64,000 bases of DNA from Enterobacter hormaechei subsp. xiangfangensis (GTDB taxonomy: Bacteria > Pseudomonadota > Gammaproteobacteria > Enterobacterales > Enterobacteriaceae). A model generated the notes under the pieces. It had not been told where the DNA came from. It worked only from the letters and a program-made list of their open reading frames with translations, and made no database searches. The translations under genes were made by a program, and so were the position numbers. Shown piece by piece: positions 38,281 through 47,943 of the stretch (its first letter is position 1; every line of letters starts with the position of its first letter). The stretch spans positions 3,720,001 through 3,784,000 of the forward strand of contig NZ_CP017183.1 of assembly GCF_001729785.1 (NCBI RefSeq), given 5' to 3'.

Positions 38281-39567
38281 ATGAAAAAAGTGCTTTTAAG
38301 CGCAGCAATCTCCGCGACCCTGGGTCTTACCGCTTTGCCATCGATGGCGCAGAATGTGGATTTACGGATGTCCTGGTGGGGCGGCAACGGCCGTCACCAG
38401 GTCACCCTGAAAGCGCTGGAAGAGTTCCATAAGCAGAACCCGGACATCAACGTGAAAGCGGAATACACCGGCTGGGATGGTCACCTCTCCCGTCTGACCA
38501 CCCAGATTGCGGGCGGCACCGAGCCGGACGTAATGCAGACGAACTGGAACTGGCTGCCGATCTTCTCGAAAACCGGTGACGGCTTCTACGATCTGAACAA
38601 GATGAAGGACGTGATTGACCTGTCGCAGTTCGATCCCAAAGAGCTGCAAACCACCACCGTGGACGGCAAGCTGAACGGCATTCCGATCTCGGTGACGGCG
38701 CGCGTGTTCTACTTCAATGACGAAACCTGGAAAAAAGCGGGTATTGCGTACCCGAAAACCTGGGACGAGCTGATGGCGGCCGGTAAAACCTTCGAGAGCA
38801 AGCTCGGCAAGCAATACTATCCGGTGATACTGGAGCATCAGGATACGCTGGCGCTGCTGAATTCGTACATGATCCAGAAGTACAACATTCCTGCGGTGGA
38901 TGAGAAAACCAAAAAGTTCAGCTACACAAAGGAACAGTGGGTAGAGTTTTTCCAGACCTACAAAAAGCTGATCGACAGCCACGTCATGCCGGACACCAAA
39001 TACTATGCCTCTTTCGGTAAGAGCAACATGTATGAGATGAAGCCGTGGATCCAGGGTGAATGGGGCGGCACCTACATGTGGAACTCCACCATCAACAAAT
39101 ATTCCGACAACCTGAAGCCACCGGCGAAACTGGAGCTGGGCAACTACCCAATGCTGCCGGGCGCCACCGACGCAGGTCTGTTCTTCAAACCGGCGCAGAT
39201 GCTGTCGATTGGTAAGACGACCAAAAACCCGGAGGCGGCAGCGAAGCTAATTAATTTCCTGCTCAACAGCAAAGAAGGGGTCGATACGCTGGGTCTTGAG
39301 CGTGGCGTACCGCTGAGCAAAGTAGCGGTGCAGTATCTGACCGAAGACGGCACCATTAAAGAGGACGATCCTTCCGTGGCAGGCCTGCGCCTGGCGCAGT
39401 CGCTGCCGGCGAAACTCACCGTCTCGCCATACTTTGACGACCCACAGATTGTGGCGCAGTTCGGTACCTCTTTGCAGTATATCGACTACGGGCAGAAAAC
39501 CGTGGAAGAGTCGGCCGCTGACTTCCAGCGTCAGGCGGAGCGTATTTTGAGACGTGCGATGCGGTAA
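38281..39567 (+). CDS. togB: Oligogalacturonide-binding periplasmic protein, TogB-like
   Basis: The 428-residue extracellular solute-binding protein (family 1) has a signal peptide MKKVLLSAAISATLGLTALP ending SMAQ. The mature part includes WWGGNGRHQVTLKALEEFHK and NVKAEYTGWDGHLSRLTTQIAGGTEPDV (given as its halves). ATG at 38281 follows GGAGTG, 13 bases past togA. It should deliver oligogalacturonides to TogMN. Confidence 0.88.
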   Translation: MKKVLLSAAISATLGLTALPSMAQNVDLRMSWWGGNGRHQVTLKALEEFHKQNPDINVKAEYTGWDGHLSRLTTQIAGGTEPDVMQTNWNWLPIFSKTGDGFYDLNKMKDVIDLSQFDPKELQTTTVDGKLNGIPISVTARVFYFNDETWKKAGIAYPKTWDELMAAGKTFESKLGKQYYPVILEHQDTLALLNSYMIQKYNIPAVDEKTKKFSYTKEQWVEFFQTYKKLIDSHVMPDTKYYASFGKSNMYEMKPWIQGEWGGTYMWNSTINKYSDNLKPPAKLELGNYPMLPGATDAGLFFKPAQMLSIGKTTKNPEAAAKLINFLLNSKEGVDTLGLERGVPLSKVAVQYLTEDGTIKEDDPSVAGLRLAQSLPAKLTVSPYFDDPQIVAQFGTSLQYIDYGQKTVEESAADFQRQAERILRRAMR

Positions 39568-39574
39568 AAACAAA

Positions 39575-39642
39575 GCCGGGTGGCGCTTCGCTTACCCGGC
39601 CTACACGGTATCGTAGGCCCGGTAAGCGAAGCGCCACCCGGC
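39575..39642. repeat. REP/BIME element between togB and araE
   Basis: Two head-to-head palindromic units, GCCGGGTGGCGCTTCGCTT... at 39575-39604 and its inverse at 39614-39642, separated by a short linker. It sits between the convergent togB and araE 3' ends, the usual REP position, and can stabilise or end both mRNAs. Confidence 0.9.
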
Positions 39643-39649
39643 AATGACA

Positions 39650-41065
39650 TTACACGCCGATATTACGTAGTTTCTCCCCTTTCATCAGCTTGCGTTCAAT
39701 ATGCTCCAGGGTCACGCCTTTGGTTTCCGGGATCAGCCAGAATGTCACGCCGATAAACGCCACGTTCAGCACCGTATAGAGCCAGAAGGTGCCTGCCGCG
39801 CCAATCGCATCCAGCAGCGTCAGGAAGGTCGCGCCAATGATCATATTCGACACCCAGTTGGTGGTGGTGGAACAGGTGATACCAAAGTCGCGGCATTTCA
39901 GCGGCTGAATTTCAGAGCACAGGATCCACACCACCGGTGCGGCGCTCATCGCGTAACCGGCGATGCACATCATGGTCATGCCAACGGAGAGCCAGGAGAG
40001 GCCGCTTGACGCCGTGCCGTTATCGAACTGCATCAGGCAGTAACCAAGGATCAAGGTGCCGAGCGCCATTACGCTAAAGCCAATTTTCAGGGCCGGTTTA
40101 CGTCCAGCCTTATCGACGGTGAACACCGCGATAAAGGTGGCGAACATAAAGGTCAGCCCCACCACCAGCGTGGCGATCATCTGCTGTTCGGTGGTGGTAA
40201 AACCAGCCATTTTAAAGATGCGTGGGGCGTAATACATGATGATGTTCATCCCCGTGAACTGCTGCATCGCCTGTAACAGCATGCCGAGGAACACCGCGCG
40301 GCGCACGTTGCGGTTCGCCTTAAACAGGGACCAGCCGCCCTGCTTCAGCTTCAGGCTTTCGCGGATTTCGTTCAGCTCTTCACGCGCTTTTTCAGACGTG
40401 TCGCGCAGCATGCGCAGCACCTCTTCCGCCTCCACGTGACGCCCTTTTTGCGCCAGCCAGCGCGGGCTGTTCGGCAGGAAAATGACTAACACAATCAGCA
40501 GCACCGCAGGCAGCGCCAGCACGCCAAGCATTGCCCGCCAGTTGCCGCTGTAGCTGAAGTACGTATCCGACAGGAACGCCAGCACGATACCGAGCGTCAC
40601 CATCAGCTGGTACATGCTGATCATCTTCCCGCGCACGTTTTCGCTCGCCATTTCGGAGAGGTAAAGCGGCGCGGTGTAGGACGCGATACCTACCGCCACG
40701 CCCAGCAGCACGCGGGAAAGCAGCAACACTTCAACGTTGGTGGCAAACGCCGAACCAAGAGAGCCAGCAACAAACAGGATCGCCCCGACCATCAGGCTGT
40801 ATTTGCGCCCGAGACGGAACGACAGCCAGCCGTTAAACAGTGCGCCGATGGCCGCACCCAGCATCATGCTGCTCACCACCCACTCTTGCAGGCGGTTGCT
40901 TAACGTAAAGTGGTCGGTAATAAAGGGCAGTGCGCCCGCGATAACGCCGATATCCAGACCAAACAGTAAACCGGCTACGGCGGCCGCAACAGAAACAAAC
41001 TGGTTCATGCGTCGGGTATCGCGCAGCGCAGCGGGCATAAGGGTAGAGTCATTTACAGATGTCAT
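39650..41065 (-). CDS. araE: Arabinose-proton symporter
   Basis: AraE is a low-affinity L-arabinose/H+ symporter of the sugar porter MFS family. The 471-residue product has twelve transmembrane segments and the motifs [12 protein letters not shown], and [16 protein letters not shown] near the C-terminus, and is nearly identical to E. coli AraE (472). The start at 41065 follows AGGAAA. It lies beyond kduD and has its own AraC/CRP-type control region. Confidence 0.96.
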   Translation of the reverse strand: MTSVNDSTLMPAALRDTRRMNQFVSVAAAVAGLLFGLDIGVIAGALPFITDHFTLSNRLQEWVVSSMMLGAAIGALFNGWLSFRLGRKYSLMVGAILFVAGSLGSAFATNVEVLLLSRVLLGVAVGIASYTAPLYLSEMASENVRGKMISMYQLMVTLGIVLAFLSDTYFSYSGNWRAMLGVLALPAVLLIVLVIFLPNSPRWLAQKGRHVEAEEVLRMLRDTSEKAREELNEIRESLKLKQGGWSLFKANRNVRRAVFLGMLLQAMQQFTGMNIIMYYAPRIFKMAGFTTTEQQMIATLVVGLTFMFATFIAVFTVDKAGRKPALKIGFSVMALGTLILGYCLMQFDNGTASSGLSWLSVGMTMMCIAGYAMSAAPVVWILCSEIQPLKCRDFGITCSTTTNWVSNMIIGATFLTLLDAIGAAGTFWLYTVLNVAFIGVTFWLIPETKGVTLEHIERKLMKGEKLRNIGV

Positions 41066-41377
41066 AGTTTCCTGCCTCAACAGCGAAATTCGTTAAGTGA
41101 AATTACGAGATACCGGAAGAAAGTGTCAGGCCGGAAATGGTGAAGATATGGATTATTTCGCTACGACACACCGATCTGTGATGGACATTACAATTTCAAA
41201 TCAGGATGGTTTAACCTTATTTTTGATTAATTAGTTAATATTTAAGCAATAAATGTGTGACACCCGTCATTCATTCCTTTTCAGTATGGATTTTTCATCT
41301 TTATGGATATGGATAAAGCCAATTTTGGCGCAAAAAAAACCTCTACACGAGGGCAGAGGTTCTTTATTCGGGCTGAC
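41066..41377. promoter_or_regulatory. araE promoter region with AraC-type and CRP-type sites
   Basis: In the 312-base gap, TAGCGAAATAATCCATA (minus strand, 41147-41163) matches the araI1 half-site TAGC...TTATCCATA in the orientation reading towards araE. TGTGA-6-TTACA (41177-41192) fits CRP with one mismatch. Both lie upstream of the araE start. These match the known arabinose and cAMP control of araE. The kduD terminator fills the far end. Confidence 0.65.
41332..41361 (-). terminator. Terminator after kduD
   Basis: On the minus strand AACCTCT, a 10-base loop, AGAGGTT and a run of U residues (41332-41339) form a terminator directly after kduD. Confidence 0.85.
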
Positions 41378-42139
41378 TTAACGTGCCAGCCAGCCGCCGT
41401 CTACGGCAACGGTGTAGCCGTTAATGTAGTCCGAAGCCGGGGACGCCAGGAATACAACCGGGCCCATCAGATCGCTCGGCAGACCCCAGCGACCCGCTGG
41501 AATACGCTCCAGGATTGCCGCGCTGCGCTCTTCATCCGCACGCAGCTGCTGGGTATTGTTGGTGGCCATGTAGCCCGGCGCAATCGCGTTGACGTTGATG
41601 TTGTGCTGCGCCCACTCGTTCGCCAGCAGACGGGTCACGCCCATCACGGCACTCTTCGATGCGGTGTAAGACGGCACGCGGATGCCGCCCTGGAAAGAGA
41701 GCATGGAGGCAATATTAATGATCTTGCCACCTTTCCCCTGAGCGATGAAGTGCTTCGCAGCCGCCTGGGACATAAAGAACACGCTCTTGATGTTCAGATT
41801 CATCACGTCGTCCCAGTCCGTTTCGCTGAAGTTAATCGCGTCTTCACGACGGATCAGGCCGGCGTTGTTGACCAGAATATCGATATGCCCAAACTCCGCC
41901 ACCGCGCGATCCAGCAGCTCAGGGATCGCATCGATTTTGCGCAGGTCCGCGGTCAGGCTCAGGAAACGGCGGCCCAGCGCGGTGACGCGCTCGATGGTTT
42001 CCGTTGGCTCAACGATGTTAATCCCGACGATATCGCAGCCCGCTTCCGCCAGACCTAACGCCATACCCTGCCCCAGCCCGGTGTCACAACCGGAAACCAC
42101 AGCCACTTTACCTTGCAGAGAAAATGCATCCAGAATCAT
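41378..42139 (-). CDS. kduD: 2-dehydro-3-deoxy-D-gluconate 5-dehydrogenase
   Basis: KduD reduces 2,5-diketo-3-deoxygluconate to 2-keto-3-deoxygluconate with NADH. The 253-residue SDR has the cofactor motif SGCDTGLGQG, NNAG at residue 90 or so, and the catalytic serine and YTASK tetrad, ending VAVDGGWLAR. It follows kduI by 63 bases as in E. coli, and ends with its own terminator. Confidence 0.97.
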   Translation of the reverse strand: MILDAFSLQGKVAVVSGCDTGLGQGMALGLAEAGCDIVGINIVEPTETIERVTALGRRFLSLTADLRKIDAIPELLDRAVAEFGHIDILVNNAGLIRREDAINFSETDWDDVMNLNIKSVFFMSQAAAKHFIAQGKGGKIINIASMLSFQGGIRVPSYTASKSAVMGVTRLLANEWAQHNINVNAIAPGYMATNNTQQLRADEERSAAILERIPAGRWGLPSDLMGPVVFLASPASDYINGYTVAVDGGWLAR

Positions 42140-42202
42140 GTTTGTTCCTTAATCGTTCAGCGCCTGTCAGCAACAGGCAGATGTATGCTTAACTGCCTGC
42201 GA

Positions 42203-43039
42203 CTAGCGCAGATCCTTAACAGCGACGTGGTCCATGTCATCAAAGACCTGGTTTTCACCGACCATCCCCCAGATAAAGGTATAGGCTTTCGTTCCCACGC
42301 CAGAGTGGATGGACCAGCTCGGCGAAATGACTGCCTGCTCGTTGTGCATAACGATATGGCGCGTCTCCTGCGGCTGTCCCATCATGTGGAACACGCAGGC
42401 GTCTTCATCCATGTTGAAATAGAAGTAGACTTCCATGCGGCGCTCGTGGGTATGGCACGGCATGGTGTTCCACAGGTTGCCCGGCGCAAGCTCGGTCAGC
42501 CCCATGCTGAGCTGGCAGGTTTCCAGCACATCCGGAACAAAGTATTTGTTGATGGTGCGACGGTTGCTGGTGAGGTTATCGCCAAGGGTCACCGGGGCAA
42601 CGTCCGCTGGCGTGACTTTTTTGGTTGGGTAAGTCGTATGAGCCGGGGCGCAGTTGTAGTAAAACTTCGCCGGTTTGCTGGCATCAATGCTGGCGAACAC
42701 CACCTCTTTCGCGCCTTTGCCGACGTACAGCGCGTCGCGGTGACCAATTTCGTAGCACTGGCCATCGACGGTAATGGTGCCCGGCCCGCCGATGTTAATC
42801 ACGCCCAGTTCACGGCGTTCGAGGAAGTAGCTCACGCCCAGCTGTTTGCCCACTTCACCGCCCACGGAGACGGTTTTCGCCATCGGCATAATCCCGCCCA
42901 CAATAATGCGGTCAATATGGCTGTAGACCATGGTGTACTTGTCGGCTTCGAACACTTGCTCAACTAAAAACTCACTGCGCAGCCCCTGAGTATCCAGCAT
43001 TTTAGCGTGCGCACTGTGGATGCTTTGTCTGACGTCCAC
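42203..43039 (-). CDS. kduI: 5-keto-4-deoxyuronate isomerase
   Basis: KduI isomerises 5-keto-4-deoxyuronate to 2,5-diketo-3-deoxygluconate. The 278-residue double cupin is almost identical to E. coli KduI and shows the zinc site [14 protein letters not shown] and [12 protein letters not shown]. The start is GTG at 43039, giving [13 protein letters not shown], with a strong CTGGAGG ribosome site; no ATG gives this N-terminus. It is divergent from ogl across a region with three KdgR-like boxes. Confidence 0.97.
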   Translation of the reverse strand: MDVRQSIHSAHAKMLDTQGLRSEFLVEQVFEADKYTMVYSHIDRIIVGGIMPMAKTVSVGGEVGKQLGVSYFLERRELGVINIGGPGTITVDGQCYEIGHRDALYVGKGAKEVVFASIDASKPAKFYYNCAPAHTTYPTKKVTPADVAPVTLGDNLTSNRRTINKYFVPDVLETCQLSMGLTELAPGNLWNTMPCHTHERRMEVYFYFNMDEDACVFHMMGQPQETRHIVMHNEQAVISPSWSIHSGVGTKAYTFIWGMVGENQVFDDMDHVAVKDLR

Positions 43040-43339
43040 GTAAACCTCCAGAATTGATCGTGCCCGAAGGCAAAGATAAATAACGAAACAACGTTCCGTT
43101 TTAGTGATGAACACATATTATCCCCTGACAACGGGGTTTTCAATTACATTTAAAACAACGTTTCATTTTTCCTGCCTGTTTATGCCAGAAATGGTGTTTC
43201 GATCACGATAAATCTTTAAGACCCTCAATCTGGTTAATGAAAATGAGAAAGTGCGCTGTCAGTCACAAATAATGAAACAACGTTTTGATAATTTATCACC
43301 TAGTTTTCAACCTACATTACGCGTTCAAAGGAGTGCATT
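43040..43339. promoter_or_regulatory. kduI-ogl divergent region with three KdgR-like boxes
   Basis: The 300-base gap has three related boxes: 43082-43103 (AACGAAACAACGTTCCGTTT), 43149-43170 (TTAAAACAACGTTTCATTTT) and 43268-43292 (AATGAAACAACGTTTTGATA). All share AACAACGTT within a near palindrome. The first lies next to kduI and the third next to ogl, so each gene has a box at its own promoter side, with one in the middle. Confidence 0.8.
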
Positions 43340-44515
43340 ATGGCTAAAGGTATGCGGGTCAAGCTGAACTATGAGGTCAGCCGCGATCCGGATACAGGCG
43401 TGGAAGTCACCCGCCTGACCCCACCGGAAGTAACCTGTCATCGCAACTACTTTTACCAGAAGTGCTTCTTTAACGATGGCAGCCACCTGCTGTTCGCCGG
43501 GGAGTTCGACGGTCACTGGAACTATTACCTGTTGGATCTGAAAAACGCCGAAGCGGTACAGTTGACCGAAGGCGCGGGCGATAATACCTTTGGCGGGTTC
43601 CTCTCTCCGGACGATAAATCCCTCTACTATGTGAAGAACGATCGCACCCTGCTGGAGGTGGATTTACAGACGCTGGCAGAGCGCGAAGTGTACCGCGTTC
43701 CGGAAGAGTGGGTCGGCTACGGCACCTGGGTCGCGAACAGCGACTGCACCAAACTGGTGGGTATTGAGATTGCCAGATGTGACTGGACGCCACTCAACGA
43801 CTGGAAAATTTTCCACGACTTCTTCCACAAAGGGCCGCACTGCCGCCTGCTGCGCGTTGATCTGAAAACGGGTGAAAGCACCACCATTCATGACGAGAAG
43901 ATCTGGCTGGGACATCCGATTTATCGCCCGTTCGATGACAATACCGTGGCCTTCTGTCATGAAGGGCCGCACGACCTGGTCGACGCCCGCATGTGGCTGG
44001 TCAACGAAGATGGCAGCAACGTGCGGAAAGTGAAAACGCACGCGGAAGGTGAAAGCTGTACACATGAATTTTGGGTGCCCGACGGGTCCGCGCTGATCTA
44101 CGTCTCTTATCTGAAAGGTCAGCAAGGGCGTACCATCTCCCGCTTCAACCCGGACACCGGCGTGAATGAAGCGGTAATGAACATGCCCGCCTGTTCACAT
44201 CTGATGAGCAACGTTGACGGCAGCATGCTGGTTGGCGACGGTTCCGGTACGCCTGTTGACGTGAAAGACACCGGCGGCTACACCATTGATAACGATCCTT
44301 ATCTGTATGCCTTTGACGTGGCGAAGAAAGCTTATTACCGCATCGCCCGTCATGACACCTCATGGGCTACGGTGGCGAACAGCCGCCAGGTAACCCACCC
44401 GCATCCGTCCTTCACGCCGGACGAAAAAGCGGTGCTGTACAGTTCCGATAAAGACGGCAAACCGGCCCTCTATATCGCGAAACTCCCCGAGCAACCTGAA
44501 ATGTTGCATGCCTGA
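43340..44515 (+). CDS. ogl: Oligogalacturonate lyase (PL22)
   Basis: Ogl cleaves short unsaturated or saturated oligogalacturonides in the cytoplasm to unsaturated monomers. The 391-residue seven-blade beta-propeller is near the family length of 388. It has the histidine cluster typical of PL22 in HDFFHKGPHCRLLRV, FCHEGPHDLVDARMW and HEFWVPDG. Regulation is likely through KdgR boxes upstream. Product feeds KdgF, KduI and KduD, all encoded nearby. Confidence 0.93.
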   Translation: MAKGMRVKLNYEVSRDPDTGVEVTRLTPPEVTCHRNYFYQKCFFNDGSHLLFAGEFDGHWNYYLLDLKNAEAVQLTEGAGDNTFGGFLSPDDKSLYYVKNDRTLLEVDLQTLAEREVYRVPEEWVGYGTWVANSDCTKLVGIEIARCDWTPLNDWKIFHDFFHKGPHCRLLRVDLKTGESTTIHDEKIWLGHPIYRPFDDNTVAFCHEGPHDLVDARMWLVNEDGSNVRKVKTHAEGESCTHEFWVPDGSALIYVSYLKGQQGRTISRFNPDTGVNEAVMNMPACSHLMSNVDGSMLVGDGSGTPVDVKDTGGYTIDNDPYLYAFDVAKKAYYRIARHDTSWATVANSRQVTHPHPSFTPDEKAVLYSSDKDGKPALYIAKLPEQPEMLHA

Positions 44516-44543
44516 ATGAGTTAGTGTTTCTGTAACTGGCCTT

Positions 44544-44570
44544 GCCCTCCGATTCGGAGGGCTTTTTTTT
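44544..44570 (+). terminator. Terminator after ogl
   Basis: GCCCTCCG, ATT, CGGAGGGC and eight T residues: a strong Rho-independent terminator. Confidence 0.93.
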
Positions 44571-44592
44571 GGGTGATTGCGCGGCGCTTTTT

Positions 44593-44677
44593 GCCGGGTG
44601 GCGCTTCGCTTACCCGGCCTACGAAAAAATGGATTGGAAAGAATGTGTAGGCCGGGTAAGCGTTAGCGCCACCCGGC
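44593..44677. repeat. REP/BIME element between ogl and kdgM
   Basis: Two inverted palindromic units with the same GCCGGGTGGCGC...ACCCGGC core as at 39575, spaced by about 30 bases. It sits between the convergent ogl and kdgM ends. Confidence 0.88.
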
Positions 44678-44702
44678 GGTTTTTAGCGAAGGAACTGAAT
44701 TA

Positions 44703-45386
44703 TCAGAAGGAGTACGCCACACCTAAACGGAAACGGGTCTGGCGTTCGTCCGTGTCTTTAACCCCCACGTTCCCCACCTCCACATACGGTGCCCAGTTTT
44801 TATCCCATTTGTAGGCCAGCTTGGCGTTATATTCGTTGGAATAATCTTTATTATTATTTCGGGCCACGCCTTCAGAACTTTTCGCGTAAACATAGTTCAG
44901 CTCGGTACGCCAGTCACCTAATACCCAACCGACCCACGCATCGCCACGGTTAACTTTATCATCGTCCTTATTTGAGCTTGACGGGTAGCGAGTATATTCG
45001 TAACGGTAACGCGCAGCCACGTAGAAGCCATTATCGAAGCTATATTGCACATGCAGATTCGGTTTATAAATGGTGCGACTGTCTGTGCTTTCAATCGTAA
45101 ACGCAGGGGTCAGGGCGATATTGTCTGTCGCTTTCCAGCGCCAGCTAATCTGATCTTCGTGACCGTTCCCCACTACATCCGCGAATGGCTGATCTGCCTT
45201 GTCCCCGCCTGATTTCCACTTCGCCTCGACTGAAAAACCGAAGCCATTATCAAAGCGGTGCGAGACGGCAACACGGTCGGCATTCGAGCCGCTGTCAATA
45301 TATTCGTGACGCAGATCGACGGTAACGGCGCTAGCCGCAAAAGAGGCACTAATAAGGGAAGCAAGGAGCAGAGATTTCTTAAACAT
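44703..45386 (-). CDS. kdgM: KdgM-type oligogalacturonate-specific outer membrane channel
   Basis: The 227-residue outer membrane protein has a signal peptide ending ASA, a mature start VTVDLRHEYIDSG and a C-terminal phenylalanine in FRLGVAYSF as expected for a beta-barrel. The sequence belongs to the KdgM/NanC family of small monomeric porins for acidic oligosaccharides. A KdgR-like box lies just upstream and the pectin genes surround it, so oligogalacturonate is the expected substrate. Confidence 0.9.
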   Translation of the reverse strand: MFKKSLLLASLISASFAASAVTVDLRHEYIDSGSNADRVAVSHRFDNGFGFSVEAKWKSGGDKADQPFADVVGNGHEDQISWRWKATDNIALTPAFTIESTDSRTIYKPNLHVQYSFDNGFYVAARYRYEYTRYPSSSNKDDDKVNRGDAWVGWVLGDWRTELNYVYAKSSEGVARNNNKDYSNEYNAKLAYKWDKNWAPYVEVGNVGVKDTDERQTRFRLGVAYSF

Positions 45387-45704
45387 GAAAAAACCCTCAA
45401 TTAAAATAACGTTTCGTTTTTATGAAACTTGAGTTTATTTTTTATGCACCGTTATTTTAGTGACAAGGATCGAAATTATTTGTTTCATTTTTTTTGGCAA
45501 AGATCGACGTGAACCCCATCAACAAAAAAAGGGCATTAACCGTAAATTTCAGGGGGAAGATCACATTAAGCACTTCACAAAGCAAATAATTAACCGCGCA
45601 ATAATTATTGCGGGCTTCAGAAAGAACGCAGAAGTGTTAAAAAAGGATTCTGCGGACACAAAAAAACCTCCCGTGGGAGGTTTTCTGTGCACAGAGAGGG
45701 GAAA
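45387..45704. promoter_or_regulatory. kdgM promoter region with a KdgR-like box; yqeF terminator at its far end
   Basis: AAAATAACGTTTCGTTTTT (45403-45421) is a KdgR-like box 17 bases before the kdgM start. The rest of this 318-base gap is AT-rich with no gene. A terminator for yqeF (minus strand) lies at 45660-45684, AAAACCTCCC and GGGAGGTTTT with U run. Confidence 0.7.
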
Positions 45705-46883
45705 CTACCGTTCGATAGCCAGGGCCACCCCCTGCCCTCCGCCAATACAGAGCGTTGCGATCCCTTTTCGGGCGTTACGCTTTTTCATTTCGTGGACCAG
45801 CGACACCAGAATGCGGCAGCCGGAGGCGCCAATGGGATGACCCAGCGCAATTGCACCGCCGTTGACGTTGACCCGCAGCGGATCCCATTCCAGCATTTTC
45901 CCGACCGAGATCGCCTGTGCAGCAAAGGCTTCGTTGACCTCAATCAGATCCACATCGCTCAGCTCCCAGCCCGCCCGCTCCAGGCAGCGGCGCGTGGCAT
46001 AGACCGGGGCGATCCCCATTAACGCAGGATCAACACCCACGCTGGCAAACGCTTTGATGCGCGCCAGCACCGGCAGCGCCAGCTCCTGGGCTTTGCTTTC
46101 ACTCATCATCATCACCGCCGCCGCACCGTCGTTAATGGATGAGGCGTTGCCTGCCGTTACAGAACCGAGCGTTTCAAAGGCCGGATCGAGTTTTGCCAGC
46201 CCTTCTGCGCTGGCATCGGTGCGCGGCTGCTCGTCGGTATCGACGATGAGCGCTTCGCCGTTCTGGCGCTGGGTACTGACCGGGACAATTTCATCGCGAA
46301 AACGCCCGGAGTCGATCGCTGCACGCGCTTTTTGCTGTGAGCTGAGGGCATATGCATCCTGAAGCTCGCGGCTGATACCGTATTCCCGCGCCAGGTTTTC
46401 CGCCGTTACGCCCATATGGTAGTCGTTGAAGGCGTCCCACAGCCCGTCGTGAACCAGACTGTCAAGCAGCTGACTGTTCCCGAGCTGCGCGCCGGTCCGG
46501 CTGTCGGTCAGGACGTGCGGGGCGCGGCTCATATTCTCCTGCCCGCCGGCAATAACCACGTCCGCTTCACCGCACTGGATGGCCTGCGTCGCAAGATGGA
46601 GCGCTTTCAAACCTGAACCACAGACGTCGTTGATGGTAATTGCCGAAACGGTATTGGGCAGGCCCCCCTTCAGCGCTGCCTGGCGCGCAGGGTTTTGTCC
46701 CGCGCCAGCGGTCAGCACCTGGCCAAGGATCACCTCATCAATTTCATGTGCGGCAATCCCGCTGCGTTCCACCAGCGCTCTTACCACCACGCTGCCGAGA
46801 TCAACCGCAGAGTGACGCGCAAGCGCTCCCTGAAAACAGCCGATAGCCGTACGTAACGCACCCACTATAACGACATCTTTCAT
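45705..46883 (-). CDS. yqeF: Acetyl-CoA C-acetyltransferase (thiolase), YqeF
   Basis: The 392-residue thiolase has the acylated cysteine in INDVCGSGLKAL (near residue 88), and the C-terminal catalytic NGGAIALGHPIGASG and CIGGGQGVAL motifs. It condenses two acetyl-CoA or cleaves acetoacetyl-CoA. Position next to kduI-kdgM region matches E. coli yqeF. The ATG at 46883 follows AGAGG. Nothing in the sequence ties it to pectin use. Confidence 0.95.
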   Translation of the reverse strand: MKDVVIVGALRTAIGCFQGALARHSAVDLGSVVVRALVERSGIAAHEIDEVILGQVLTAGAGQNPARQAALKGGLPNTVSAITINDVCGSGLKALHLATQAIQCGEADVVIAGGQENMSRAPHVLTDSRTGAQLGNSQLLDSLVHDGLWDAFNDYHMGVTAENLAREYGISRELQDAYALSSQQKARAAIDSGRFRDEIVPVSTQRQNGEALIVDTDEQPRTDASAEGLAKLDPAFETLGSVTAGNASSINDGAAAVMMMSESKAQELALPVLARIKAFASVGVDPALMGIAPVYATRRCLERAGWELSDVDLIEVNEAFAAQAISVGKMLEWDPLRVNVNGGAIALGHPIGASGCRILVSLVHEMKKRNARKGIATLCIGGGQGVALAIER

Positions 46884-46975
46884 CACGACCTCTGTGCAAA
46901 ATGACATGACGATAGTAGAGGATTGTTATCAACAATTGACGCAAATGTTTAAAATTAGTGAGTTTAGTCACAGGA

Positions 46976-47842
46976 TTATCGTGCGTCCTGCAAGTACTGG
47001 CGCAGCCAGCTTCCGGCGACGCCGGGCGGGGTTCGTTTGTTCCATACCAGATCGATGGCAATCGACCTCGGCCAGCCCGGCACGTTCAGCTGCACCAGCG
47101 ATTTCGACGCGGCAAATTCGTCGACCAGCGCGCAGGGTAACGCGCACCAGCCAAAGCCCTGTACCGCCATACTCAGCAGTAACAGGTAATTCGGCGCAGA
47201 CCAGACCGGCCCGCGCGCAAGGGGCGCTTCCCGTTCAAGATAGGTACTCAGCCGCAGCTCGCGCCAGCCATGCAGCTCGTCCGCCTGCGTCTCATGTTGC
47301 CCTGCCAGAGGATGTCCGGCAGAAACGTAAATAGCCATCCTTGTCTGCATAGGCAGACGGGTCGCGCCAATATCGGTCGGGTAGCTGTCGCGCGCTTCCG
47401 TCAGGCCAATTTGCGCCCGCTCCTTTTGCAGCAGATCGATCACGTCCTCCTCTTCACCAATCAGGCACTCAAATTCCGTGTGCGGAAAACGCTGGTCGAA
47501 CTGGCTCATCATCTGTTCCAGCACGGCCGGGTTAAGCGTATCGGAGAGAACAAAGGTAAAACGCGCCTCCGTTTGCGCGGTTAAAGATACGGCCAGCTCA
47601 TCCAGGCGCGCGCTGGCGGCGAGTATCGACTGGACATAGCCCAGCACCTGTTCACCCTGGGCGGTCAACACCGGGTGACGCGCCGAGCGATCGAACAGCT
47701 CAAAGCCAAGGTCAGCTTCAAGGTTGGCGATGGAGGTGCTGATGGTGGACTGGCTTTTACGCAGCCGCCGTGCCGCAGCAGAAAACGAACCTGCGGCGAC
47801 AGTTTCAACAAACGCGGTCAGTGCTTCGGGAGAATAACGCAT
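46976..47842 (-). CDS. LysR-family regulator, divergent from a PACE efflux gene
   Basis: The 288-residue regulator has the N-terminal helix-turn-helix in AAGSFSAAARRLRKSQSTISTSIANLEADLG (HTH ~17-50; shown as SFSAAARRLRKSQSTIS and SIANLEADLG) and a LysR substrate domain. Its target is probably the neighbouring PACE gene across the 101-base divergent gap, a common arrangement for this efflux family. Effector unknown. Confidence 0.85.
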   Translation of the reverse strand: MRYSPEALTAFVETVAAGSFSAAARRLRKSQSTISTSIANLEADLGFELFDRSARHPVLTAQGEQVLGYVQSILAASARLDELAVSLTAQTEARFTFVLSDTLNPAVLEQMMSQFDQRFPHTEFECLIGEEEDVIDLLQKERAQIGLTEARDSYPTDIGATRLPMQTRMAIYVSAGHPLAGQHETQADELHGWRELRLSTYLEREAPLARGPVWSAPNYLLLLSMAVQGFGWCALPCALVDEFAASKSLVQLNVPGWPRSIAIDLVWNKRTPPGVAGSWLRQYLQDAR

Positions 47843-47845
47843 GAT

Positions 47846-47868
47846 GTATCTACTTTATCGATGGATAC
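47846..47868. promoter_or_regulatory. Candidate LysR-type site in the divergent gap
   Basis: GTATC and GATAC form a five-base inverted repeat with a 13-base spacer just upstream of the LysR gene, an autoregulatory position for this family. Low certainty. Confidence 0.35.
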
Positions 47869-47943
47869 CATCTTTTATATATCACCTTAAACGATAAGAA
47901 TAGACCGCATCAACGCCCATACTGGCGTCAATATGAGGTAAAT

